64,000 bases of DNA from G965215225 sp965215225 (GTDB lineage Bacteria > Pseudomonadota > Gammaproteobacteria > CBDBNL01 > JAAOII01): the NCBI GenBank assembly GCA_965215225.1, contig OZ244039.1:434001-498000 (forward strand). Direction: 5' to 3'. The notes under the pieces are model-generated. The model ran no database searches, was not told the DNA's origin, and was given only the letters and a program-made list of their open reading frames with translations. Both the position numbers and the translations under genes were made by a program. Shown here piece after piece: positions 25,897 through 37,385 of this stretch. The first letter of the stretch is position 1; each line of letters opens with the position of its first letter.

Positions 25897-28800
25897 ATGT
25901 TATTATACAAACTTTTTACTACTAGTCCTAAGGGCTATACTTGCAAGGACTATACTTGCAAGGACTACACTTTCACACTATTTTTTATGCGCCTTTTGCG
26001 TTTGCCTCGTCCAATCTCTTTTCTTGGCGTGCTGTTATCGGCGCTACTTCTATTTGCTTGCGATCTTCCCGGCGGTGGAGGCAGTGGCAGTGGAACTACT
26101 ATTAGAGTGGCCGTCGATGTTCCACCACCTTCCCCTGCGCGCGGGTTTGTTATTATCCAGCCGGCGACGGATTCGGTGGTCTTAAACTGGACCAATCCGG
26201 ATGACTTGGAAACTAATGAAGGTATTTACCGATTTACGATAGAGTATGAGGCGGTAGCTGGTTTGAGCGAAGTCGCGCTGAATGCTTCGATAAGTGATCA
26301 GTTGGCAGGCCGTTTGGATAGCAGGAATGAGGCGGACTTAATTCGTTTGGCTGCGGCTGGTCAAGAGAGTCGGATTTTAGATTGGGATGGTGATGATGTG
26401 TTGGTTGAGGATGTCCAAGATCCGACAGGCAAGAATGATGATGATATTGGGGGAGACAATTGTCTTCATGCGGCGAATCCATCTCAGGCGGATGAAGATG
26501 AAGATGGGGTAGGGGATGCTTGTGATCCGGTTAGTAGTTCTCTTTCCTTTGTTCCTTCGGCGGATAAGGTTGAGATTAAATGGCGCAATCCGTTGGAGCC
26601 GGCAAGTGGTTCTCGCGAGGAGGATCTAGGCTATTTGGACACAGATCTTGTGGATGAGATAAGTGGTAGTAACAATAGTCTGACTTTTAGTTTTTCATCT
26701 GCTAGCGGCAATTTGAATCTTGGTTGGGAGAATCCGGCTTCGTTTTATCATCCGACTAGTGGAAGGGTAGAGTCGATATTAAACATCACAAGTTTTGAGA
26801 TTAGTGGTGGCAAGGCTGTGGTTACGATTGAAGGGGAGGCTGGTAATAATGCAAGTGGGGATACTGTTTCAGTTGATGATTTAGAGTTGGCTAGTGTTGC
26901 GGCGGATAGTGAGCATAATATAGAAGTCTCTGCGCGAGTTTGGAATGGGACGGATTATGTTTCAATTTCTATAGGGGAGGGGTGTGTTCGTCTGAGTGGG
27001 GTTGATGATAAGCTGGTTGAATGTGGGACATCTCGTCAGACGCGCCCTATACAGGGTGAGACGGTCTCTATTGTTAATTGGACCCTGTCGGTAACTGGTT
27101 CTTCCTTTAGTGAGACGGTTGTTTTATTGCCGGACTCTGCCAATACGGAAGGCCTTTCGTTTGAGTATAACGGGACTTCTGAGTATCTATACAACGCGAG
27201 TGGTGTTGGGGGCGGCTTGACATTTAGTCTGTCTTATTCTTATATGGATGGGGCAGGAATGGAGCAGACGGTTGATCTGAGCGACACGGCTAATTTTGCT
27301 TCTCATGTTAATTTTCCTTATAGCGGGATGGTTGTTTTGGGCGCCAATCTTGATGGAGACCATTTAGCGGATTCTGAGGATCCAGATGCTGACAATGATG
27401 GTATTTTGGATAATACACCTGCGGGCATGAACGAAATGACCCGACTTGCGATTCAGGGTATGGCATTTGATCCCGATGAGCGGCAATCGGCATTGATTGA
27501 TGTGGTAGAGGTTGCCTATGAGGGCGATGTGAATGAGTTGGGTAGATTTGAAGCGGGCGCGGCCAGTTCGCATAGATTAACTGGTTTAGCGACCGATAGC
27601 TACTATACTTTCGCTGTTCGAGCGCATATAAGGACTTATGTGAATGAGGAGGCGGCAGCTAAGCTAGGATATAATGATGGCATGCCGATTCTGGGTGAGG
27701 GTGCTTATGCTGAGGGTGTTTATGACGCGGATGAGGATAGGTCGGTAGTGGTAGCTGCATCGGTAGATGAGGATGGAGAGCAGGAACCGACCTATATAGG
27801 GTTGAACACTGATGGTGATTTATTAGCGGATGTATTGGATGTAGATGATGATAATGATCTATTGACCGATGTATTGGAGCCTGCTGGATGTGAATTAGAT
27901 TCCGATTGCGATAAGGATGGTCGAACAGATGGGGAGGAATATTATGAGCTAGATGATCAAGGAGATCTGGTGTTAGAGGATGGGGTGGCGACACGGAATC
28001 CTCAGAGAGAGTTCACCTATGTCAATAGCACGGGCATGAATGTGACGAACAATTGCTTAGTTGATTTGGATTGCGATGACGATCTGGTGACGGATGATGT
28101 TGATGCTTTCCCATTCGATCAAGATGAGAGTGCGGACAGCGATGGGGATAAAGTGGGAGACAATTCGGATAATTGTCGTTTTGTTGCCAATCCGAATCAA
28201 GAGGATAATGAATCGGTAGGGGGCGAATCAGTAGGTGATGGTCGTGGCGATGCTTGTGAAGGGGATAATCGATATCGTGGTTCTTCGGCTGAGTTGGACT
28301 TGACCTTGATACCGAACCAAGATAGCTTGATGTTGAGTTGGAGGAACCTTGCTTCTGGTTCTAACGCTTCTCATAAGATTAGAGGTGTATTTGTAGGTTG
28401 GGAAATATGGAATTGGAACACTTCGGGTGAGGGCTCGCCCTTGGGCTTGAATGCGAGCGGTGAGGCGGATATTTCCGATGCCAATGAGGACTATGCGATT
28501 GATGGTGAGAGTGGTTATGAGTTGCTTGAGTCGGCTATAGCGAGTTTTGATAGTGCTTTTAGATGGTATTCTGATGAGAATAGGGCTTATAGATTTAATC
28601 TGACCTTTGGTTATGGGCCGGTGGATGGTGCGGTCGTTGAGAGAAGGACTGTCTATGGCTGGAGTGACTATGTTTGGTTGTGGCTGAACACCGATGGGGA
28701 TGAGTACTCGGATTTTCGCGATCTGGATGATGACAATGATGATTTATTGGATACCAATGCAACGGAGCAGCTGACCAATGATGATGGTGTGAGCTGTTCG

Positions 28801-31800
28801 TTGCTTGCCGATTGCGATGGGGATGGAACAGACGATATTAATGATGCCTTTCCAACTGACCCTGCCGAGCAGGCTGATACAGATGGGGATCAGATAGGAG
28901 ACAATGCCGATAATTTTGACGGCCCTGGCTTGGATACAGACGGGGATGGTGTTGGGGATAATATGGATTCATGTGTCTTATCGCCGCTCAATGGGGCGGA
29001 TGGTTTGGCTGATCACACAGATGATTCAGATGGAGATGGAGTAGCTGCGGTCTGCGACAGCGATACTTCGGCGATGAATCAGATTTGGTTTACGCCGCAA
29101 GATAACGGTGTGCTGATTAGCTGGCAAAATGATGAGGCCAACGCCACTGAATCCTTTCGTGTTAGTTATTATTTAGAAGAAGGGACAGCAGCAACAACGA
29201 CTACTCTTCCAGACGAGTCTAGTTCCTACACTTCAGCGGATTTGACTTATGGGGATCTAAGCGATTATAGCCATTATCTTGTTGGCGGTTTGACAAATCA
29301 ATTGACCTATTATTTTCAAGTAAATCTGATATTGGCGGATGGGACTAACAGGATCTTGGGTTTTCAAAATGCTTCTGATTCCCGGGCTATCTATTCGGTT
29401 ATGATAGGGCCGAACGCCGATAAGGACCATTTGGCAAATGCTGAGGATGATGATGATGACAATGATAGATTAGCTGATACACATGAGAAGGAGCAGCTGA
29501 CCAATGAGGATAGTATATCCTGTTCGTTGCTTGCCGATTGCGATGGAGATGGATACTTGGATGAGGATGATGATCTTCCGACGATGCCGACTGAGAACGA
29601 GGATACTGATGGGGATGGGACGGGAGATAATGCGGATGATTTCGTTGACAATCCTCTTGAGGCGGTGGACCTCGACTTTGATAGGATAGGCAATAATGTA
29701 GACAACTGCGATTCTGCTTATAATCCATCTCAGGTAAATAATGATGGGGATTCTGAGGGTGACCTATGCGATGGGGATAATGAGAATATAGGCGATGCGG
29801 ATACCATGGAGGAGGGTAGGAATAGGATTGCTAGTAGGAGTGACACCGTTGAGATTAATGAAACGCTTATCCTATCTGAGGTTGTTTTGACATGGACCAA
29901 TCCGACTCAAATCTATTTACCTTTTGCGTCGCCTCAGCCACTGGAGAATCAAGATCTCACGGATCTGAGTGTAGAGGTGACCTTGGCGGATGGGACGGCA
30001 GTTACGGAGGACAACCATCCCCACCTGAATATTACGACAGGGTTTGTCAATGGATCTGGGGTATTGAGCCTGGTTGAGGGTGAGGATAATCTTGCTCTGG
30101 TTTCCGGTGTGATGAACGAGTATCGGATTAATGGTTTGCGAAATGGCACCTCTTATAGTTTTAAGGTGGTGGGAGTCTATGAGTATGAGGTAGCAGAATA
30201 TTTGAGTGATAGACAGCCAGCGGGTGATGTTGTTTTAGGGGTTGTAGAGCTTAGCACTCCTGCTTCGGCGGTTCGTCCACCGGTTGAAGACTTTGAGGTT
30301 TTATCTGGTGAGGATGGGATCACGATTAGCTGGACGAATCCGGCGAAGGTGCCGACTGGATTCACTTTGACGAATCTGACAGTGACCGCCTGTCAGCTGG
30401 CGAACTCAAATTCTGATTGTAGGGCGTCGCCTGGGTCGGTAGTACTGAGCCCGGATCCGGCATCGCCTTTGAACATAACCCTAGGGGCTGTCAATAGATT
30501 TGTTGTGGACAATGCCAGCATAGACAGGGCTTATTTATACGATATAGTTGTAAATGCGACCTATGAGGATGATGATGGTCAAAAGGAATATGTTTTTACA
30601 GCTGAGGAGCGCGGGGCAATCTATCCAGATACTATTCCAGCCCCGAGTGGTCTAGCCAGTATGGATGGTAGAGAGACTTTTGAACTGAGCTGGACGGATG
30701 TAGATACGAGCGACAGCGCTGGTTCTTATGTGCCCTTTACACGAATAGGGGAAGAGCTTAGTGGCTATAATTTTACGGTTCACAAAGGGGAGGATGATAG
30801 TGGCGATGTGGTTTTTAGCCAAGTCTATGAGGACTGGGCGAGTTTAGGGCAGATGCTAAGTTCAGCTGAATTTGCTCTAGCTAGTGCAGATGTTGAAGCA
30901 GGTGGGCTTTTCTATTATGTCCGCATGCATGCGGTTTATTCCACTGGTCAAGTATCAGATTCGGTGGATGTGACGGCGGCGCTTTGGCCAGAACCAGAAC
31001 CTGTACCTGCTATAAACATAGTAGGTGGCGATAGGGTGTTCTTTGATCTTAGTTGGACCAATCCTACTAATTTACAGAAATTTGTTGATATTGGCGAGGG
31101 GATAGATAGGTTTCTTTTTGAAGCCTGTAGCGCGCTGAATGACCCTGATACTTGTGTCCAGACGGAAGATCTTATGGTTATGGATGCTGAGCGCGCCACT
31201 GTTACCGCTCATCCGACCATGTATGATTTTATTCGCCGAAGTTCGACATTGCTCTATGGGACGGATTATTATATCAACATCACGGTAGCCTATACTACTG
31301 GGCAGCGGAGTTCAACGGTCTTTTCCACTGCCACTTCTCTGGATGTACCGACTGCTGCTCCGGTTGCAGATCTTGAGGCACAAAGTGGGGAAGATGTGAT
31401 TAGACTTTCTTGGACCAATCCTGATGTTCCAACTGGCTTAGAAATTACTGGTTTTACTGTGACTCCTTGTAGGTATGATACATATGATGCCTCGCTGCCG
31501 TCCGATTCGCATATGACCAATTGCGCTTCTGATTCTGGCCCACTCACAAATATTCCTACCCTTTCAACTACTGCGAATGCCTCAATAAACATAGAGTTGG
31601 ATAATAACAATGGGCTGGTTCGCTCCCATCTATATGATTTCACTGTAATAGTGAATTACCGGCGGACTGACGCCAGTGGGGAAACGCCAGCTTCTGCTCC
31701 CATGACGACTCCAAGTGCGGCAGCTATCTATCCTGATACTATTCCAGCCCCGAGTAATCTAGTTGGCACGAATGGCAGACCTTTTCAACTGAGCTGGACG

Positions 31801-34800
31801 GATGTAGATACGGCTACTCCTGATCCTGATTATGTGCCCTTTACTCGGATAGGGGAAGAACTCAGTGGTTATAATTTCACAGTTCACGAAGGAATGGATG
31901 ATAGTGGTGAGGTGGTGTTTAGCGAAGTCTATGAGGACTGGGCGAGTTTAGAGGAGATGCTAAGTTCAGATAGCTTTGCTCTAGATGATGCAGGCGGGCT
32001 TGTCTATTATGTTCGCATGCATGCGGTTTATTCCACTGGTCAAGAATCGGCTTTGGTAGATACGACGGCGACTCTTTGGCCGAAGCCGCAAGCTGTATCT
32101 GATATACAGATAGATACTACCGATAGAGTGGACTTTGGTATTAGTTGGACCAATCCTGATTTAGATAGGTATACAGCGATTGATGCAGATATAGAGCGTT
32201 TTATCTTTGAAGTTTGTCCCACAAACGACGATTCTATGCCTTGTGTTCAAGAGGCTGAGCTTATGTATGAGTCTGGCACCCCTCAGACCTCGTATGATTT
32301 TGCTCGGGGAAGTTTGGCATATGAGACGGATTATTATTTCAGCATCACATTGGTCTATACCACTGGACAGAGGAGTTCAACGCTTTTTTCCTCTGCTGCT
32401 AGTCTGACTGAGCCGCCTGCTGACCAGGTTAAAAATCTTGTGGCACGAGGTGGTGCAGATACGATTGAACTTTCTTGGGACAATCCTGCTGCTCAAACTG
32501 GATTGGAGATTATTGGTTTTACTGTGACTCCTTGTAGGTATCAGGATGCGGCGGACGCCAATTGTGTATCTGATACCCCGCTCACAAGTCATGTTGATTT
32601 TTCGTTTGGTGCGGGTGATTCAATCAGCATATCGTTTGATGATACCGAGTTGGATAGGGCATATCTATACGATTTTATTGTGGTGGTGAATTACATGAGG
32701 ACCGACGGCAGTGGGGAAATGGTAGATTCTAATTCCCTGACTACCCTGATGGCAGCGGCTCTCTATCCTACTGGTGATGTTCCACCAGTGCAATCCATAA
32801 CTGGCGTAAGCCGCTTTGGTGAATTTGAATTGCGTGTAACTCCTCCATCTGACACAGCCACAGCAGGGTTTGATAGGATTGGCAGAGGGGTGAGCGGCTA
32901 TCGGATTGCTATTGAGAATATTACAACTGCTGATGGAAGCACTGATGGAGTCGCTGATGGAAGCACCTATACGAGAGATTTTACGGTTGACCAGATGGGT
33001 GATCTGCATCCTATTGGCAACAACTATAGATTGTCCCATTCTGATTTGAATGGCGATGGGCTTCCCGCCAAGTATTCTGAGGGCAGTCTTTTTGAAGTGA
33101 ATGTAAGCGTGCTCTATGGCACAGATCAAGTATCGGATGCGATAAGTGGCACCAACAACAAGCTCTCTATTGGACCAAAACTTGTTGCCCCTGTGGCAAG
33201 CGCACCATTTGGTAATGATGACATAAAAGTAAGATGGACTCATGATCCTTTACCAGACCAACTCGAGCCGCTGTATGTTGTTAATTATTATGTTGGATTG
33301 GACCGAGATGATTCTGGTTGTAGCAATTTTATGGAGGAGGGTCAAATCCCTGGTCAAGCCCCTTTAACTGGTTGCGAACGGCAAATTACCGGCGGTTTCG
33401 ATTTTACTGATAGGGGTCCAAAAACTTTTCCTGTTAGTCGTGCTGTAGGCCAAGTAGGCGTTGACCTGGTGCGTGGCGAATTATACACGGTTGATCTAGT
33501 GGCTAGATATGCGACTAAGCCGCTCACAGACGTTACTCGAGTTTATCGCAGCACCAGAGATAACAGTCAGAAGAGCGGTATCTATCCCACTGGAGCAGGA
33601 GTTGAAAGTATAACACAGGTTATATCAGCCATTGGTGAGGTGAGACTTAGTTGGCCCACATTCACGCCAACATCAGTTGGTAATGCTTTTCAAATGGCTA
33701 CTGGCTATGAGTTAAGCAATTTTGCTCTACGAGTTAGTAGCGTAGATGATACTACTTCTTCGCTGGGTGATGTGGTATTGAGAGTGGCTGACTATGCAAG
33801 CGGCTATACTTATACGCCGCCACTTTTTGGGCAACTCTACACATTTAATGTCATTGTGAACTATACAGTGAATGATGATGATGCTAATGTGAATGCATTA
33901 GACAACGGGTATAAGAATTTTAGATCAACTGGGGCAGTTGGCGGGCGCTATCCGACCATGCCACACACACCAGCGGCTCAAGATGTTATGGCTAGCCGCC
34001 CCGCAGACAAGTCTGATAGAATTGATGTAAGTTGGAATGCTCCTGATCTGACTGATATAGGTTCCAACTTTATGAGCCAACTTGGTTATAGAGTAAAAGA
34101 CTATACTGTTCAATATTGCACAGGCGCTCCTAATAAAGTGAACGTTTTCGACATAGGAAACTTTATAGTTGACCCTGGCAGTCAGTGCACCTCAATAGGT
34201 GAAGTTACTGGGAGAGAAACTCAAATAAATATGTCTGATATTCTTATGTCGCAGCGCGGGACCCGCTTTACCAATATTATCGTGCAGGCGAACTATCAGG
34301 GTAAGGATAATCCGACTGCGGTGGACTTCGCTGACAGAGCATCTGCCAATTACACTGACTTTGATGCGACTGCGACCACGCCAGAAACTTTCCTTTTTCT
34401 TAATCCTGTGGGTGTGCCTCCAGCATCTGCTCTTACGTTAGACGGATCAACAAGTGGCCAGGTTAGAGCTGATTGGAGCTATCCAACCCCCCCCCCTGCT
34501 CTTGCTGATCTTGGCCTGCGAGTTAGTGCTACACTGCATTTGTGTTCTGGCACGCTTAATCAGCTGGATAACACCTGTACACTTTTAGCTGAAGAGATCA
34601 ACGAAGTAGATGTTTCTACTATCGCACTTCCGCAAAGTCGAACGTTTCCTTTCCCAAATACTATTACGGCAGGTGACTATAAGTTGGCTGTTACTTTGCA
34701 ATATTCTACTGGTCAGGGTTCTGATTCGGTGTTAACTAGCTCGGCGGTTACATTAACTCCTCCTGCTAATCCACCGGCAACACTGAGCGATGCGCCTTTT

Positions 34801-37209
34801 GGTAGTGATGCTATTGAGGTTGTCTGGGAGGCGCCTACAGTTGGATCAGGGAGGCCACAGGTAGAAGGCTATCACGTAGTTTTTACATGTGTTGCTGGTC
34901 AAATGAGTTGTTCCGACTATACGGACGACACGACACATTCGACAGATTCTAGTGCTACCACAACAACAGTGGGCGTTGAAACAACACTGGGAGCTGGTGA
35001 CGGTCTTGTTAGGGGACAAGCCTATAATGTTCAGGTCCGAGCGCTTTTTGATGATAGCAGTCAGATTACTTCCAACACAATAATAAGCGGTATCTATCCT
35101 GTGCCTCCGGTGCCAACAACTACTGGAGTCGGAATTGCAGATAATAATCCAACTAGACAGGATACTGAGATAGAATTGAGATGGGAGATTGATGATCTGC
35201 CTGAAGTAAGTGATCAGTTTAACACTGCAATAGGGGCGACCTATGATAGAAATTTTACCCTGTCGATATTTTTCCTAGCAGGAGAAGGTCTTTTTCAGGG
35301 GGAACGAGAGGGACAATTTTCATTTAATTTAGAAGATGGCACTCTTAAGAGTCATGGATTTGTTTATAGTGAGATCCTGGCTGAACTTCAAGGAATCGGT
35401 GAGACTGCTGCTAGTCGTCTGGGGAGAGGTCAATCTTATCTCTTTGGTGTTAATGCTACCTATACTGGTGGTGGATTAGGAGTAGGTGCTCCGGATAGGT
35501 TGTGGGGCTTTTATCCAACCAATGGTAAGGGTGTTCCTAATACCGGGGGCACTGTAAACGTTAATTCTAATGGAGATGGTTTTAATATAACATGGCCTAC
35601 TCCCTCTTTTATAGCTAATCAGAGATTTATAAATGTTCTTGATTATAAAGTTACTGAATATGTTGTAGAAGCATGTAATACAGACGGATCAGGTACATGT
35701 AGTGATACGATAGTGCCTCATCCTACTGATGGCAACGAGTTTACTGCCGCCATTGCCAACCTAGATCCTGGTGATTATGCTATTACAGTAGAAGCTAACT
35801 ATGAAGGTTTTGACAATGATAGCGCTACCACAGCAACCGAGAAGAACCCTTCTTTACGAGTGTCTATCGGCGGCAGACATACGATTCCTGAACCAATGGA
35901 TCCAGGGGGTGTAGGAGATAATTTGGATATAGATTCCGATGGCGATGGATTGATAGAAATAAGAACAGCGGAGGAATTAAATGCGATACGCTATCAACTG
36001 GATGGCAGTGGCAAGCGGCGGAGCAATGAAGCTCCTTTAGACCAAACTGGCTGTGGTGATGGTGGAAGAATTATTACTACCTGTTCTGGCTATGAGCTGA
36101 TGAATGACATAACCTTAACTAGCGATTGGACACCTGTGGGTAACGCTTCGGCGCCTTTTAGTGCTACATTTGAAGGCAATGGGAATAGCATCAAAGGGTT
36201 AAACATAAATTCTAGTGAGAATTATGTTGGCTTCTTTGGTGCTTTACACAAAACAACAGTGAGGAATCTACACATTGACTTTAGTAATATTCTCTCTAAT
36301 GCCTCAGCGGGGTCTGGGATACCTTCGGTAGGTGCTGTTGCTGGGCGTATGACTCAGGGATCTAGGCTGCTCTATGTATCTGTCAATGGTTCTTTGATAG
36401 GTCTAGGGACTGGGGTTGAACGCCCCGATAACACTGGGCAATCACCTTACGTAGGTGGTCTGGTTGGTTCGGTTGGTATTGATAGAGATCCGGCCGCCAC
36501 TGATAATAATTATATTATTGGTTCGGCTGCCATTGTTAGAAGGATTCATACTTTTCGATTTGGTGGTGGTCTAGTTGGTCGTGTTTTCGAAAGAAGCACT
36601 GTAACAAATCTTATTACAGCTTCCTATGCCCATATTGGCACTTTAGCTGGGACAACACCGTTGTCGGGAGGACGTGGCAATAGTCAACTGGGCGGTTTAA
36701 CAAGCCGTGTAGACTCAGATACTACTAACTCTTACGCTGTGGTTGGCACCATATCTTCGACTGTAGATAAGAACATAGGAGGTCCTGTTTTTGGGGAGAA
36801 TAATGATGAGCAACCCTCCTCGGCTACGATAGATAGTGTTTATGGGAATATCAGCACGGTTGATCTTCCTACAGGTCAGGTCCTCAGGACTATGGATAAT
36901 AGCAGGACTGTAGAGCAGATAAAAGCATTTGACGGAACAGATGATGATACGACAGAATGGATTACCATCACAGGCTCAGACGCGGGAGAGATTCTTAATA
37001 TTGATCGTGATGACACCATTAACGACCCGACCGATCTTGGAGATCTACTAAATTACTATTGTGATAGTGATAATAGCGGCAGCATTGATTCTGATGAACA
37101 GATGTCTGCTAATCTCCTTTGGGATTTCGGCACCAACACACAATTCCCCGCCATTCGGTGCTTGCCCATCAGTGTTAAAGACCAAAGGGCATTATTTACT
37201 ACTGAATAA
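25897..37209 (+). CDS. Giant modular surface lipoprotein 1 (Fn3, TSP3, GLUG-type modules)
   Basis: 3770 residues. The signal segment ends in lipobox LFAC (Cys about 55), then a GGGGSGSG linker. Many fibronectin-type-III-like units follow (motifs such as VVLNWTNP, ISWTNP, LSWTDVD), alternating with TSP3-type calcium-binding Asp repeats (DNCLHAANPSQADEDEDGVG near residue 190, others at about 620-860, 1000-1060 and 1170-1300). From about residue 3340 it carries the same module as the small lipoproteins (DIDSDGDGLIEI, CSGYEL, FEGNG) and ends with WDFGTNTQFPAIRC. Start ATG 25897; ATG at 25987 is an alternative just before the signal core. The architecture suggests a very long calcium-stiffened surface fibre or adhesin; function unproven. 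Confidence 0.85.
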   Translation: MLLYKLFTTSPKGYTCKDYTCKDYTFTLFFMRLLRLPRPISFLGVLLSALLLFACDLPGGGGSGSGTTIRVAVDVPPPSPARGFVIIQPATDSVVLNWTNPDDLETNEGIYRFTIEYEAVAGLSEVALNASISDQLAGRLDSRNEADLIRLAAAGQESRILDWDGDDVLVEDVQDPTGKNDDDIGGDNCLHAANPSQADEDEDGVGDACDPVSSSLSFVPSADKVEIKWRNPLEPASGSREEDLGYLDTDLVDEISGSNNSLTFSFSSASGNLNLGWENPASFYHPTSGRVESILNITSFEISGGKAVVTIEGEAGNNASGDTVSVDDLELASVAADSEHNIEVSARVWNGTDYVSISIGEGCVRLSGVDDKLVECGTSRQTRPIQGETVSIVNWTLSVTGSSFSETVVLLPDSANTEGLSFEYNGTSEYLYNASGVGGGLTFSLSYSYMDGAGMEQTVDLSDTANFASHVNFPYSGMVVLGANLDGDHLADSEDPDADNDGILDNTPAGMNEMTRLAIQGMAFDPDERQSALIDVVEVAYEGDVNELGRFEAGAASSHRLTGLATDSYYTFAVRAHIRTYVNEEAAAKLGYNDGMPILGEGAYAEGVYDADEDRSVVVAASVDEDGEQEPTYIGLNTDGDLLADVLDVDDDNDLLTDVLEPAGCELDSDCDKDGRTDGEEYYELDDQGDLVLEDGVATRNPQREFTYVNSTGMNVTNNCLVDLDCDDDLVTDDVDAFPFDQDESADSDGDKVGDNSDNCRFVANPNQEDNESVGGESVGDGRGDACEGDNRYRGSSAELDLTLIPNQDSLMLSWRNLASGSNASHKIRGVFVGWEIWNWNTSGEGSPLGLNASGEADISDANEDYAIDGESGYELLESAIASFDSAFRWYSDENRAYRFNLTFGYGPVDGAVVERRTVYGWSDYVWLWLNTDGDEYSDFRDLDDDNDDLLDTNATEQLTNDDGVSCSLLADCDGDGTDDINDAFPTDPAEQADTDGDQIGDNADNFDGPGLDTDGDGVGDNMDSCVLSPLNGADGLADHTDDSDGDGVAAVCDSDTSAMNQIWFTPQDNGVLISWQNDEANATESFRVSYYLEEGTAATTTTLPDESSSYTSADLTYGDLSDYSHYLVGGLTNQLTYYFQVNLILADGTNRILGFQNASDSRAIYSVMIGPNADKDHLANAEDDDDDNDRLADTHEKEQLTNEDSISCSLLADCDGDGYLDEDDDLPTMPTENEDTDGDGTGDNADDFVDNPLEAVDLDFDRIGNNVDNCDSAYNPSQVNNDGDSEGDLCDGDNENIGDADTMEEGRNRIASRSDTVEINETLILSEVVLTWTNPTQIYLPFASPQPLENQDLTDLSVEVTLADGTAVTEDNHPHLNITTGFVNGSGVLSLVEGEDNLALVSGVMNEYRINGLRNGTSYSFKVVGVYEYEVAEYLSDRQPAGDVVLGVVELSTPASAVRPPVEDFEVLSGEDGITISWTNPAKVPTGFTLTNLTVTACQLANSNSDCRASPGSVVLSPDPASPLNITLGAVNRFVVDNASIDRAYLYDIVVNATYEDDDGQKEYVFTAEERGAIYPDTIPAPSGLASMDGRETFELSWTDVDTSDSAGSYVPFTRIGEELSGYNFTVHKGEDDSGDVVFSQVYEDWASLGQMLSSAEFALASADVEAGGLFYYVRMHAVYSTGQVSDSVDVTAALWPEPEPVPAINIVGGDRVFFDLSWTNPTNLQKFVDIGEGIDRFLFEACSALNDPDTCVQTEDLMVMDAERATVTAHPTMYDFIRRSSTLLYGTDYYINITVAYTTGQRSSTVFSTATSLDVPTAAPVADLEAQSGEDVIRLSWTNPDVPTGLEITGFTVTPCRYDTYDASLPSDSHMTNCASDSGPLTNIPTLSTTANASINIELDNNNGLVRSHLYDFTVIVNYRRTDASGETPASAPMTTPSAAAIYPDTIPAPSNLVGTNGRPFQLSWTDVDTATPDPDYVPFTRIGEELSGYNFTVHEGMDDSGEVVFSEVYEDWASLEEMLSSDSFALDDAGGLVYYVRMHAVYSTGQESALVDTTATLWPKPQAVSDIQIDTTDRVDFGISWTNPDLDRYTAIDADIERFIFEVCPTNDDSMPCVQEAELMYESGTPQTSYDFARGSLAYETDYYFSITLVYTTGQRSSTLFSSAASLTEPPADQVKNLVARGGADTIELSWDNPAAQTGLEIIGFTVTPCRYQDAADANCVSDTPLTSHVDFSFGAGDSISISFDDTELDRAYLYDFIVVVNYMRTDGSGEMVDSNSLTTLMAAALYPTGDVPPVQSITGVSRFGEFELRVTPPSDTATAGFDRIGRGVSGYRIAIENITTADGSTDGVADGSTYTRDFTVDQMGDLHPIGNNYRLSHSDLNGDGLPAKYSEGSLFEVNVSVLYGTDQVSDAISGTNNKLSIGPKLVAPVASAPFGNDDIKVRWTHDPLPDQLEPLYVVNYYVGLDRDDSGCSNFMEEGQIPGQAPLTGCERQITGGFDFTDRGPKTFPVSRAVGQVGVDLVRGELYTVDLVARYATKPLTDVTRVYRSTRDNSQKSGIYPTGAGVESITQVISAIGEVRLSWPTFTPTSVGNAFQMATGYELSNFALRVSSVDDTTSSLGDVVLRVADYASGYTYTPPLFGQLYTFNVIVNYTVNDDDANVNALDNGYKNFRSTGAVGGRYPTMPHTPAAQDVMASRPADKSDRIDVSWNAPDLTDIGSNFMSQLGYRVKDYTVQYCTGAPNKVNVFDIGNFIVDPGSQCTSIGEVTGRETQINMSDILMSQRGTRFTNIIVQANYQGKDNPTAVDFADRASANYTDFDATATTPETFLFLNPVGVPPASALTLDGSTSGQVRADWSYPTPPPALADLGLRVSATLHLCSGTLNQLDNTCTLLAEEINEVDVSTIALPQSRTFPFPNTITAGDYKLAVTLQYSTGQGSDSVLTSSAVTLTPPANPPATLSDAPFGSDAIEVVWEAPTVGSGRPQVEGYHVVFTCVAGQMSCSDYTDDTTHSTDSSATTTTVGVETTLGAGDGLVRGQAYNVQVRALFDDSSQITSNTIISGIYPVPPVPTTTGVGIADNNPTRQDTEIELRWEIDDLPEVSDQFNTAIGATYDRNFTLSIFFLAGEGLFQGEREGQFSFNLEDGTLKSHGFVYSEILAELQGIGETAASRLGRGQSYLFGVNATYTGGGLGVGAPDRLWGFYPTNGKGVPNTGGTVNVNSNGDGFNITWPTPSFIANQRFINVLDYKVTEYVVEACNTDGSGTCSDTIVPHPTDGNEFTAAIANLDPGDYAITVEANYEGFDNDSATTATEKNPSLRVSIGGRHTIPEPMDPGGVGDNLDIDSDGDGLIEIRTAEELNAIRYQLDGSGKRRSNEAPLDQTGCGDGGRIITTCSGYELMNDITLTSDWTPVGNASAPFSATFEGNGNSIKGLNINSSENYVGFFGALHKTTVRNLHIDFSNILSNASAGSGIPSVGAVAGRMTQGSRLLYVSVNGSLIGLGTGVERPDNTGQSPYVGGLVGSVGIDRDPAATDNNYIIGSAAIVRRIHTFRFGGGLVGRVFERSTVTNLITASYAHIGTLAGTTPLSGGRGNSQLGGLTSRVDSDTTNSYAVVGTISSTVDKNIGGPVFGENNDEQPSSATIDSVYGNISTVDLPTGQVLRTMDNSRTVEQIKAFDGTDDDTTEWITITGSDAGEILNIDRDDTINDPTDLGDLLNYYCDSDNSGSIDSDEQMSANLLWDFGTNTQFPAIRCLPISVKDQRALFTTE
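30621..32765 (+). repeat. Internal ~1.1-kb duplication within giant gene 1
   Basis: The segment beginning CTATCCAGATACTATTCC at 30621 recurs at 31728, an offset of 1107 bp (369 codons). Shared stretches include YVPFTRIGEELSGYNF and VYEDWASL. The second giant gene has one copy at the corresponding place (about 42190). Confidence 0.8.
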
Positions 37210-37248
37210 TTTAGAGATTAGGCACTGATTTAATTATTGAGACAAATT

Positions 37249-37274
37249 CTATCAGGTCCGTCCGAACCTGATAG
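37249..37274 (+). terminator. Hairpin after giant gene 1
   Basis: CTATCAGGT and ACCTGATAG form a 9-bp stem with an 8-base loop, followed by a weak T-run (ATTGTTTC). The same structure follows giant gene 2. Confidence 0.5.
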
Positions 37275-37385
37275 CATTGTTTCAATCTACTAGCCTATTA
37301 ACTTCTTTCCATTTCTTTCCATTTAAGGTCACTCATCATCCATTCTGTCTATCTTTTTGTTTTGTTTGAGTTATAATAGCTCTCT

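Noticed and set aside
32665..33243. 192-residue minus-strand frame, and the 229-residue one at 47232-47921
   Set aside because: Antisense shadows within the giant lipoprotein genes, with no motif or start support.
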